A stretch of DNA of 64,000 bases from assembly GCA_036655355.1 (NCBI GenBank), contig JAVVQG010000001.1, positions 1 through 64,000 of the forward strand, read 5' to 3'. Within the stretch, counting starts at the first letter, position 1. Each line of letters begins with the position of its first letter. Position numbers and translations under genes: made by a program. The notes under the pieces were generated by a model, which searched no databases, was not told where the DNA came from, and was given only the letters and a program-made list of their open reading frames with translations. This document shows positions 9,630-17,160 of the stretch, in pieces. The stretch comes from JAUNSR01 sp036655355 (GTDB lineage: Bacteria; Bacteroidota; Bacteroidia; Bacteroidales; JAUNSR01).

Positions 9630-10910
9630 ATGGAAATTATCTTTATACTCCTATTGATTCTTCTCAACGGATTTCTCTCAATGGCCGAGATAGCGCTTGT
9701 TTCCGCACGAAAATCAAAGCTCGAAATGGATGCTAGAAAAGGGAATAAAGGGGCTTCAGAAGCGCTGAAATTATCAGATAACATGGATAATTTCCTCTCT
9801 ACGATCCAAATCGGAATTACTTTGGTCGGAATTCTTACCGGGGTATTCTCCGGACAACAGCTTTCCCCCTATCTGAGCAATTGGCTGGAAGGGATGGGGC
9901 TACTCCCCTCTTTTGCCTTTAAAATCTCTCAGACCACCATCGTGATTATTGTAACGTATCTTAGCTTGGTAATCGGAGAATTGGTTCCAAAACGTCTCGG
10001 ACTGAATAATGCCGAAGGAATTTCCTCTGCTGTAGCCCGTCCGATGCGCTTCTTATCACTTGTGTCAACACCTTTTGTATGGTTATTATCAAAAAGTTCC
10101 AATTTCATCATTTCAATGCTCGGAATGGAGGATGATGGAAAGAGTTCAATAACAGAGGAGGAGATCAAAGCAATCGTAAGAGAAGGTACTGAGACCGGAG
10201 AGGTACAGGAGGTGGAAGAAGATATTGTGGGACGCGTTTTTAATCTCGGCGACCGGAACGTCGGTTCCATCATGACGCACCGAAAAGATTTGGTTTGGCT
10301 GGATATCACCGAATCAAACAGTCGCGTAAAAGAGAAGGTAATGGAGAATCTGTTTAATGTCTATCCTGTTGTTAACGGAGATCTGGATCACCTCATCGGC
10401 GTGATTTATCTCAAGGATCTTTTCGGACAACTTGACGATAGCGATTTTAAATTAAAAGAGAACCTGAGACCCATTCAATATTTCCCTGAGAAACTGAGCG
10501 TTTACAATGCCTTGGAACAATTAAAGCGCGAACACGTGAAATACGGTATCGTTACAGATGAATTCGGAGCAATCCGAGGAATCGTCACAATGAAAGATAT
10601 TGTGAAAGCGCTGATCGGCTCTGTTCGGGAAATCGATGAGGAACCGGAAATCGTGGAACGCGCCGACGGTTCTTTATTGGTGGAGGGTCAGTGTTCTTTT
10701 TACGATTTTCTGAATTACATCGAACATGAAGAGTTATACGAAACCTACCCTTTCAATACGATCAGTGGACTAATACTAAAAGAACTCGAGCGAATTCCGA
10801 AAACGGGTGATCTCGTTCCATGGGAGGATTATACATTTGAGATCGTCGATATAGACGGGGTACGTATCGACAAAGTACTGGTAACAAAAAACGCGGCAAA
10901 GAGAGGTTAA
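9630..10910 (+). CDS. CNNM/CBS/CorC-domain membrane protein (HlyC/CorC, TlyC family)
   Basis: A 426-aa protein with three domains: an N-terminal CNNM (DUF21) membrane domain with about four helices (MEIIFILLLILLNGFLSMAE, a family hallmark), a central pair of CBS motifs (MTHRKDLVWLDI; YGIVTDEFGAIRGIVTMKDI) and a C-terminal CorC_HlyC domain (RADGSLLVEGQCSFYDF). CNNM proteins have been linked to Mg2+ or other cation efflux, and the old name hemolysin C is misleading. The start is the only ATG before the first helix. A weak -7-like box TATCTTTA lies at 9575-9582. The gene converges on fbp with only 30 nt between stops and no terminator hairpin. Confidence 0.9.
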   Translation: MEIIFILLLILLNGFLSMAEIALVSARKSKLEMDARKGNKGASEALKLSDNMDNFLSTIQIGITLVGILTGVFSGQQLSPYLSNWLEGMGLLPSFAFKISQTTIVIIVTYLSLVIGELVPKRLGLNNAEGISSAVARPMRFLSLVSTPFVWLLSKSSNFIISMLGMEDDGKSSITEEEIKAIVREGTETGEVQEVEEDIVGRVFNLGDRNVGSIMTHRKDLVWLDITESNSRVKEKVMENLFNVYPVVNGDLDHLIGVIYLKDLFGQLDDSDFKLKENLRPIQYFPEKLSVYNALEQLKREHVKYGIVTDEFGAIRGIVTMKDIVKALIGSVREIDEEPEIVERADGSLLVEGQCSFYDFLNYIEHEELYETYPFNTISGLILKELERIPKTGDLVPWEDYTFEIVDIDGVRIDKVLVTKNAAKRG

Positions 10911-10940
10911 TCCCCTTCATTTGCCACGTTTGATGTATCG

Positions 10941-12932
10941 TTATTTTCTTTCTTTGATGAGTCCGCTTCTATAAGCGACTAATAATTTTTGCAAATCATT
11001 GATTTGGTGAGCCAATTCTGCTCCGCGGTCAGTATCACGTACACGCATGCGCTGTGCTTTAAATTCAAGAATCTGCATGGTTGAGATAATATCGTGACCT
11101 TCAAGAATTGCATTCTCTGCTGATTCGAAGGGCTGATGCTGTACCAGCAACAAACCGTGAGAATTGTAAATCAACGTATAGCCGGCAATTCCTGTTTCGC
11201 TCTGATAAGCTTTTGAAAATCCGCCATCAATCACCAATAACTTTCCTCCTGCTCGAACCGGTGTTTCCCCTTTTGTGGTTTTTACCGGTATATGTCCGTT
11301 AATGATACGCGAATTAGATGGATTCAATCCGAATTCAGTGAGAATCGTATCACAAACGCTTTCTTCATTGATCAGACGATAATATTCCCCCTTTTTCTCC
11401 TTGTGGGCCTCTTTATTGGCAATAAAATAGCGTTCAAAAGTCGCCATTTTACTCTTATTGAATAAAGGTGAATCCGGACCACACCACAAATACCACACAT
11501 ATTCGAGGGCATATTGCTGCATATCGGAATGGGTATCATCAAAATAAGCCGTACGTACCATCGAATCGAGAACGTCTAGTAACTCTTTCCCTTTATACTC
11601 CTTTCCTCGGATGCTGACGCTTTTAAAACTTCCATCGGCATTCATCGGCAATGAAGCGTGATAAAGCAGGTTGCTGTTGCGTGTCAGATAAAGGCTTCCC
11701 TTAGAAAACAAGCAACGGATGTGTTTTTCGAGCTTCTCGCTATTTTTGAAAGAGTGTCTTAACTTCTCCACAAGATCCTGTTCTTCTGCAGTGAGCGCAT
11801 TCGGATTTTTGGGATCTATTGTTGGCAGATTCGTATCGGACAACGGATATTCCACTCCGTCAACCCAAACAGTACCTTTTTCAAAATCAATCTTCTCGAG
11901 CAGGTTACGACTATCCATTCCGAAATCAGGACGCTTCGCGATAATCTGACCTTCCAATTTAAATTGGATGATCGAGATCGCCTTATGCATTTGGGCCATC
12001 ATCCGGAGTGTCTTATCTTTATAATAATCGCTATCGTTCAGTTTTGACTTGAAATTCTTGCATGAATCGTCCCCATAGGTTTCCATCGCAAAGGTAGCGA
12101 GCGGAAGCAAGTTGATTCCGTATCCCTCCTCCAGAGTTTCCAGGTTTGCGTAGCGCAGACAAACTCGAACCACATTGGCGATACTTGCATCATTTCCGGC
12201 TGCTGCACCCATCCAAAGAATGTCATGATTCCCCCATTGAATATCAAAATCATGATAGGTACACAACGTATCCATAATGATATGTGCTCCGGGACCACGG
12301 TCGTAGATGTCACCCACAATATGCAACGTATCAATGGTAAGTCGCTGAATCACATTACAGATCGCAATAATGAATTCATCCGCACGATGAATCTGAATGA
12401 TGCTGCTGATAATACTATTGAAATAGTCGTGTTTATCAGGCTCTTGTTGCGATTCATGTAACAACTCTTCAATAATATATGCAAAATCAGGCGGAAGAGA
12501 TTTACGAACCTTCGATCTGGAATATTTGGAAGAGACCATTCGGGCAACTTCAATAATATGATGAAGGGTGATTCGATACCAGTCTTCAATATCTTTCTCC
12601 GTCTTCTTTATCAGTTCTAGCTTCTCCTCGGGATAATAAATCAATGTGCATAAAGCCGTTTTATCTGCCTCACGAAGAGAGTTTCCAAAAATATCTTCCA
12701 CTTTACGACGCACTACGCCCGAAGCATTTTTCAAAACATGTTGGAATGCTTCATATTCACCGTGCAGGTCTGTCAGAAAGTGTTCGGTACCTTTCGGAAG
12801 GCTTAATATCGCTTCAAGATTGATAATTTCCGTACACGCGTCAGATATCGTGGGAAAATTATTCGAAAGCAGGCGCAAATAGCGTAAATCCTTACTTACT
12901 TCTTCAAGAGAATTTTTAGTGTTTTCACTCAT
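10941..12932 (-). CDS. fbp: Fructose-1,6-bisphosphatase, class III
   Basis: Hydrolyses fructose 1,6-bisphosphate to fructose 6-phosphate in gluconeogenesis. The 663 residues fit the class III enzyme (Firmicutes and Bacteroidota type), about twice as long as E. coli Fbp. Metallophosphoesterase motifs are intact: FLTDLHGEYEAF (residues 52-63), GDIYDRG (207-213), GNHD (234-237) and, near the C-terminus, INGHIPVKTTKGE. The family is Mn2+-dependent. It has its own -7 box (12949-12956), 17 nt before the ATG. The start matches the family (MSENTKNSLEEV). The gene is divergent from the aspT-like gene and convergent with the CNNM gene. Confidence 0.96.
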   Translation of the reverse strand: MSENTKNSLEEVSKDLRYLRLLSNNFPTISDACTEIINLEAILSLPKGTEHFLTDLHGEYEAFQHVLKNASGVVRRKVEDIFGNSLREADKTALCTLIYYPEEKLELIKKTEKDIEDWYRITLHHIIEVARMVSSKYSRSKVRKSLPPDFAYIIEELLHESQQEPDKHDYFNSIISSIIQIHRADEFIIAICNVIQRLTIDTLHIVGDIYDRGPGAHIIMDTLCTYHDFDIQWGNHDILWMGAAAGNDASIANVVRVCLRYANLETLEEGYGINLLPLATFAMETYGDDSCKNFKSKLNDSDYYKDKTLRMMAQMHKAISIIQFKLEGQIIAKRPDFGMDSRNLLEKIDFEKGTVWVDGVEYPLSDTNLPTIDPKNPNALTAEEQDLVEKLRHSFKNSEKLEKHIRCLFSKGSLYLTRNSNLLYHASLPMNADGSFKSVSIRGKEYKGKELLDVLDSMVRTAYFDDTHSDMQQYALEYVWYLWCGPDSPLFNKSKMATFERYFIANKEAHKEKKGEYYRLINEESVCDTILTEFGLNPSNSRIINGHIPVKTTKGETPVRAGGKLLVIDGGFSKAYQSETGIAGYTLIYNSHGLLLVQHQPFESAENAILEGHDIISTMQILEFKAQRMRVRDTDRGAELAHQINDLQKLLVAYRSGLIKERK

Positions 12933-12948
12933 AAACTCATATTTTTTG

Positions 12949-12956
12949 CAAAGTTA
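12949..12956 (-). promoter_or_regulatory. -7 box TAACTTTG of fbp
   Basis: Bacteroidota -7 consensus on the minus strand, ending 16 nt before the fbp ATG. At the -33 position there is TTCG, only a partial match to TTTG. Confidence 0.55.
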
Positions 12957-13353
12957 TCGTTTTAGGTCAATTGGACGAAAGTTTGGCTGTAGCGAATTCA
13001 GGACTTTCCCCAATTTTAACAGTACCAACCTAATTCACTTTTACTTCTGAATAAACGCATTTTTTTACAAAAAAAGCCACTAAAAGACTATTATCCAAAT
13101 CAATGGAACTATAAAAAGAGTTCTTTCATCAAAAAGTCAATGTTTTAATAACAATCGAACTCCTCTTTGAATCCTTATTTTAAAGCAATTTTTAATCCTA
13201 ATTATTTAAAACACGTCTTAAATCTAACCAATTCGGTGATTATCAAATCGAATATTCGTTTCCTATTTTATTAATTAATAAGATTTTGAAAAAAATATTG
13301 TAAGAAATGTGTTTTTTGGCATAAAAACAAGTGATTCCTACGTTTTGCTTTTC
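12957..13353. other. AT-rich divergent intergenic region
   Basis: About 400 nt between the fbp and aspT-like promoters, very AT-rich. It contains the 14-bp palindrome TTATTAATTAATAA at 13268-13281, which could be a regulator site but is also expected at this base composition. I see no open frame, tRNA or terminator hairpin in it. Confidence 0.4.
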
Positions 13354-13361
13354 TATCTTTG
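13354..13361 (+). promoter_or_regulatory. -7 box TATCTTTG of the first AspT-like gene
   Basis: Perfect TAnnTTTG match, 29 nt before the ATG at 13391. No TTTG at the -33 spacing. Confidence 0.55.
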
Positions 13362-13390
13362 CAACCCGAATTTAATTCTTTAATCATAAA

Positions 13391-14983
13391 ATGCTCATGG
13401 ACCTATTCCAAAATTCCTATTTTTCACTATTCGTGATCGTGGCACTGGGCTACATGCTCGGTTCAATCAAAATCAAAGGTGTTTCACTTGACGTTTCAGC
13501 CGTAATTTTCATCGCATTGCTTTTCGGACACTTCGGGGTTCTGATTCCTGCTGACATCCAGAATTTCGGAATGATCTTATTCATCTTCACTATTGGTATT
13601 CAGGCCGGTCCGGGCTTTCTTGATTCTTTTAAAAGTAAAGGGCGGGATCTCGCCATACTGACTGTGATTCTGATTTCATGTGCAGGATTGGTTAGCTTCC
13701 TTTGCAGTTGGTTGTTCGACATCGACGCAGCAACTGTTACTGGCCTTTTGGCAGGTGCGCTGACGAGTACACCTGGTTTGGCAGCCGCAATTGAATCTAC
13801 CGGATCTTCTCTTTCATCAATCGGTTATGGTATCGCCTATCCATTTGGAGTAATCGGAGTTATCCTTTTTGTAAAATTGCTTCCGAAAATCATGAGAACC
13901 GATTTACCTAAACTTGAAAAGAAAATCGAAAGTGAGCAAGTGGATCAATATCCGGCTCTCTCTACTCGAGTTTTCCAAGTTGAGAATATCGGTGTAATCA
14001 ATAAAACCATCGGCGAATTGAAACTTCGTTCTATGACCGGAGCTACGATTTCGCGTATTATGCATAGCGACGAAGCTCACTTGCCGCGTCCGAACACCAA
14101 ACTTCAGAAAGGCGATATGATCAAGGCCGTTGGAACCGTTGATTCATTAGACCGTATGGGAATGTTGGTTGGACCGTCTGTTGACACAGACCTTCCGTTG
14201 AAAGAGGGCTTTGAAATCGAACAAGTACTCCTAACAAACACAAAACTTGTAAACGAAACACTCGGATCCCTTAATTTGTTTGCGAACTATAGTGCAACAG
14301 CGACCCGCGTAAGACGTGCAGGGATTGAGATCGCTCCTTCTGCCGATCTAAAACTTAAATTCGGTGACAAGATCATGATTGCAGCTCCGAAAGAGGAGAT
14401 GAAACAGATTGCACGAATCTTCGGAAACGATGACAAAGCAGTGTCCGCAACAAACTTTTTCCCAATCGCTGCCGGGATTGTCTTGGGTGTGCTTTTCGGA
14501 AAAATCAACATCGCTCTCGGAAATGGCTTGTCTTTCTCTCCGGGTCTGACAGGTGGTGTGTTACTTGTGGCTATCATTTTGAGCGGAATCGGTAAAACGG
14601 GACCGATCATGTGGACCATGTCGGGAAGTTCGAATACATTGCTTCGCCAACTAGGTCTGATTATGTTCCTTGCTGGTGTTGGTACTTCAGCCGGACAACA
14701 TATCGTAGCTACTTTCCAGCAACATGGTATCACTCTTTTTGCTGTTGGAGCCGCAATTACAATGATCCCGATGATCATTGCAACATTGATCGCTCATTTC
14801 GTATTTAAAATGAACATCCTTTACCTGTTAGGTGCACTTACCGGCGGGATGACTTCTACACCGGGACTTGCTGCGTGCGACTCAATGACCAAAACCAATC
14901 TACCGACCGTAGCTTATGCTACCGTTTATCCGATTGCTTTGGTGATGTTGATCGTAGTGATTCAGATTTTGGCACTTATCTAA
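13391..14983 (+). CDS. AspT/YidE-family antiporter (AAE family), copy 1
   Basis: A 530-aa inner-membrane transporter of the aspartate:alanine exchanger family. Two membrane halves of about five helices flank a cytoplasmic region with two TrkA-C (RCK_C)-like domains (residues about 200-350; GDKIMIAAPKEEM is the end of one). Each half carries the repeated signature: TSTPGLAAAIEST in the N-half and TSTPGLAACDSMT in the C-half. Characterised AspT swaps aspartate for alanine with a decarboxylase, but no aspartate decarboxylase lies here, so the substrate is open. The ATG at 13391 is used; a second ATG is two codons on. It starts a transcript followed by a terminator (15021-15056), with a paralogue 0.4 kb further. 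Confidence 0.88.
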   Translation: MLMDLFQNSYFSLFVIVALGYMLGSIKIKGVSLDVSAVIFIALLFGHFGVLIPADIQNFGMILFIFTIGIQAGPGFLDSFKSKGRDLAILTVILISCAGLVSFLCSWLFDIDAATVTGLLAGALTSTPGLAAAIESTGSSLSSIGYGIAYPFGVIGVILFVKLLPKIMRTDLPKLEKKIESEQVDQYPALSTRVFQVENIGVINKTIGELKLRSMTGATISRIMHSDEAHLPRPNTKLQKGDMIKAVGTVDSLDRMGMLVGPSVDTDLPLKEGFEIEQVLLTNTKLVNETLGSLNLFANYSATATRVRRAGIEIAPSADLKLKFGDKIMIAAPKEEMKQIARIFGNDDKAVSATNFFPIAAGIVLGVLFGKINIALGNGLSFSPGLTGGVLLVAIILSGIGKTGPIMWTMSGSSNTLLRQLGLIMFLAGVGTSAGQHIVATFQQHGITLFAVGAAITMIPMIIATLIAHFVFKMNILYLLGALTGGMTSTPGLAACDSMTKTNLPTVAYATVYPIALVMLIVVIQILALI

Positions 14984-15020
14984 GACCGTTGACAAAAACT
15001 CTTTCTCTGTTCTATATTTT

Positions 15021-15056
15021 AAAATGGCTTGCTTCTTCCACGGAGTAAGCCATTTT
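15021..15056 (+). terminator. Rho-independent terminator
   Basis: Stem AAAATGGCTT / AAGCCATTTT with a T run at the end, about 35 nt after the stop of AspT-like copy 1. It separates copy 1 from the 80-aa gene and copy 2. Confidence 0.8.
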
Positions 15057-15143
15057 TTATTTCAATCAGATAGTTTCTTATTTCCTTCAACCTTTTTGAG
15101 TTTCGGATTGTTCTTAATCAAAGAACCTTAAAAAAATGACGTT

Positions 15144-15386
15144 ATGAAACTGGAAGTATCAGAAGAGAAAACAAAACAGATGGTGGATCGCTACAACAAT
15201 GATCCCGATAAAGGAACCCTTAGCAGAAAGGAGTATGCTCAGAAACTGGCTAAAGACGATCCGAATTTTGTACCGTGGCTGTTCGATTTTGAACAGAATG
15301 AACTTCGTTCAGACCTTTCTACAGGTATGAGCCGAACAGTGAATACGGCATTGGATAACTGGATCGATATTTATCATAATTACTAA
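15144..15386 (+). CDS. Small hypothetical protein (80 aa) paired with an AspT-like transporter
   Basis: An 80-residue charged, mostly helical soluble protein (MKLEVSEEKTKQMVDRYNND...WIDIYHNY). There is no signal peptide, membrane helix or Cys cluster, and I do not recognise the family. It ends 11 nt before the start of AspT-like copy 2 and is thus almost surely co-transcribed with it. It has a clean ATG preceded by an AT-rich leader (TTAAAAAAATGACGTT). A transporter-associated regulator or subunit is possible, but this is inferred only from position. Translated composition (Asp, Glu, Lys rich, no low complexity) looks like a real protein. Confidence 0.7.
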   Translation: MKLEVSEEKTKQMVDRYNNDPDKGTLSRKEYAQKLAKDDPNFVPWLFDFEQNELRSDLSTGMSRTVNTALDNWIDIYHNY

Positions 15387-15397
15387 ATCAGGTCAGT

Positions 15398-17116
15398 ATG
15401 TATGTGGTTGATTGGGTTGTAGGAGTACTGATGAAATATCCTGAAGCGGCTGTATTCCTTTCTGTTGGAGTAGGATTCATCGTGGGAAGGATAAAAATTG
15501 GCTTCTTCTCTTTGGGTACAGTAGCAAGTGCCCTTTTGGTAGGACTTTTAGTGGGACAGCTGGGAATGGCCGTGCCGGGTCCGATGCGTTCGGCATTTTT
15601 CCTATTATTCCTGTTCACGACAGGATATGCGGTAGGCCCACAGTTTTTTCAATCCGTCGCGAAAAACGGTGTCAAACAGGTATTATTTGCTCTATGCATC
15701 TGTTTCGCCTGTTTCATTTCCGTTTTTGTAATCGCAAAGATTGCCGGATATAATGTGGGACAGGCCGGAGGTTTGTTTGCTGGTACACAGACAATATCCG
15801 GGGCTTTAGGAATCGTACCCGAAACAATTGCCTCTAATCCGGATTATACCAAAGAGCAAAAAGACATGCTGATTGGATTCGTCCCCGTAACTTATTCCAT
15901 CACTTATATATTCGGAGCGGCTGGATCCGCATTCATATTAAGTATCATCGGGCCATGGTTACTTGGGGGTATGAAAAAAGTGAAGCAGGAGATCCATGAA
16001 ATGGAAAAGGAGATGGGAGATCAACATGTTACAGACAACTCCCCCGCTATTTTCAATGCATTGCGTCCGGTAACATTCCGAGCATATCATGTATCAAACA
16101 CTTGGTTTACGGAAGATGGTAAAAAGGTTTCTGATCTTGAACGAAAACTGATCAATCAGGAAGAGCGTTTGTTCGTAGCTCGTATCCGGCATAACAACGT
16201 AATCTCTTATGTTACACCCGATACATTAATCTATCCCGAAGATGATATCGTATTAAGCGGACGACGCGAATATGCGATGGATGCATCTGCTAATGTTGGA
16301 GCTGAAATTGCAGATTACGATCTACTGAATTTCCCTGCCGAAACGCTTCCTATCATGATCACGAAAAAAACATTGGCAGGCAAAACGATCCTTCAGCTAC
16401 TTTTAATGGATTATATGTACGGTGTAAGCATTAAACGGCTTACTCGCGCTGGCACAAACATAAAAGTGCGACCGGGAACAGAACTGATGGCAGGCGATAT
16501 GATCCAAATCGCAGGGATTCCTTCCGACGTGGAGCGTGCGGCGAAACAGATCGGATACATCGACAGACCTTCTACCATCACCGATATCGTGTTCTTATGC
16601 CTAGGCATCGTTGCCGGTGTTTATTTAGGGTCTTTCATGATTAAAACGGGAAAGATACCTATTAGTCTCGGAAGTAGTGGTGGCGTATTGCTTGCAGGCT
16701 TATTGCTCGGATGGCTTCGTTCCAAAAGACCAACATTCGGTAAAATTCCGGATGCATCGGTCTGGCTGATGAGAACCTTGGGACTAAGCATGTATGTTGC
16801 GATTATCGGTATTGCGGCCGCGCCGAGTTTCGGAAGCAGTTTGCGCGAGATCGGATGGCAAATCTTGATTTACGGTGCCATTGCTACAACAGTTCCGTTG
16901 ATAACAGGTATTTTCCTTGGCAAATACGTTTTCAAGTTCAAATCGCCTATTACACTGGGTTGTATCGCCGGAGCTAGAACAAGTACTCCATCCCTAGGAG
17001 CTATTACAGACCAGTTGAATAGCGACCTTCCTACCATTGGTTACTCGTTGACTTATGCGGTAGGTGTGGTTGTTAACTTAATCGCTGCGTTGTTAATCGT
17101 CTTGCTCATGCTATAA
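15398..17116 (+). CDS. AspT/YidE-family antiporter (AAE family), copy 2
   Basis: A 572-aa paralogue of the protein at 13391, with the same layout: membrane half, two RCK_C-like cytoplasmic domains (residues about 200-400), membrane half. The signatures are divergent: GTQTISGALGIVPETI in the first half and GARTSTPSLGAITDQL in the second, the latter being the classic GARTST-type motif of AspT. The differences from copy 1 in both pores suggest a different substrate and an old duplication. The ATG is 11 nt after the 80-aa gene. No aspartate decarboxylase or racemase is adjacent, so aspartate/alanine exchange should not be assumed. Confidence 0.88.
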   Translation: MYVVDWVVGVLMKYPEAAVFLSVGVGFIVGRIKIGFFSLGTVASALLVGLLVGQLGMAVPGPMRSAFFLLFLFTTGYAVGPQFFQSVAKNGVKQVLFALCICFACFISVFVIAKIAGYNVGQAGGLFAGTQTISGALGIVPETIASNPDYTKEQKDMLIGFVPVTYSITYIFGAAGSAFILSIIGPWLLGGMKKVKQEIHEMEKEMGDQHVTDNSPAIFNALRPVTFRAYHVSNTWFTEDGKKVSDLERKLINQEERLFVARIRHNNVISYVTPDTLIYPEDDIVLSGRREYAMDASANVGAEIADYDLLNFPAETLPIMITKKTLAGKTILQLLLMDYMYGVSIKRLTRAGTNIKVRPGTELMAGDMIQIAGIPSDVERAAKQIGYIDRPSTITDIVFLCLGIVAGVYLGSFMIKTGKIPISLGSSGGVLLAGLLLGWLRSKRPTFGKIPDASVWLMRTLGLSMYVAIIGIAAAPSFGSSLREIGWQILIYGAIATTVPLITGIFLGKYVFKFKSPITLGCIAGARTSTPSLGAITDQLNSDLPTIGYSLTYAVGVVVNLIAALLIVLLML

Positions 17117-17125
17117 CTAATACCT

Positions 17126-17160
17126 AACTTTACGCTCAAATAAAAACTGAGCGTAAAGTT
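17126..17160 (+). terminator. 13-bp perfect hairpin at the start codon of the helicase gene
   Basis: Arms 17126-17138 and 17148-17160 are perfectly complementary with a 9-nt loop. The hairpin begins 9 nt after the stop of AspT-like copy 2, as a terminator would, but no T run follows. Its last two bases are the first two of the proposed TTG start of the next gene. It may terminate or attenuate read-through, or it may control initiation of the helicase gene. Confidence 0.5.

Noticed and set aside
13268..13281. 14-bp palindrome TTATTAATTAATAA as an operator
   Set aside because: Perfect, but made only of A and T in a very AT-rich gap, where such palindromes arise easily by chance.
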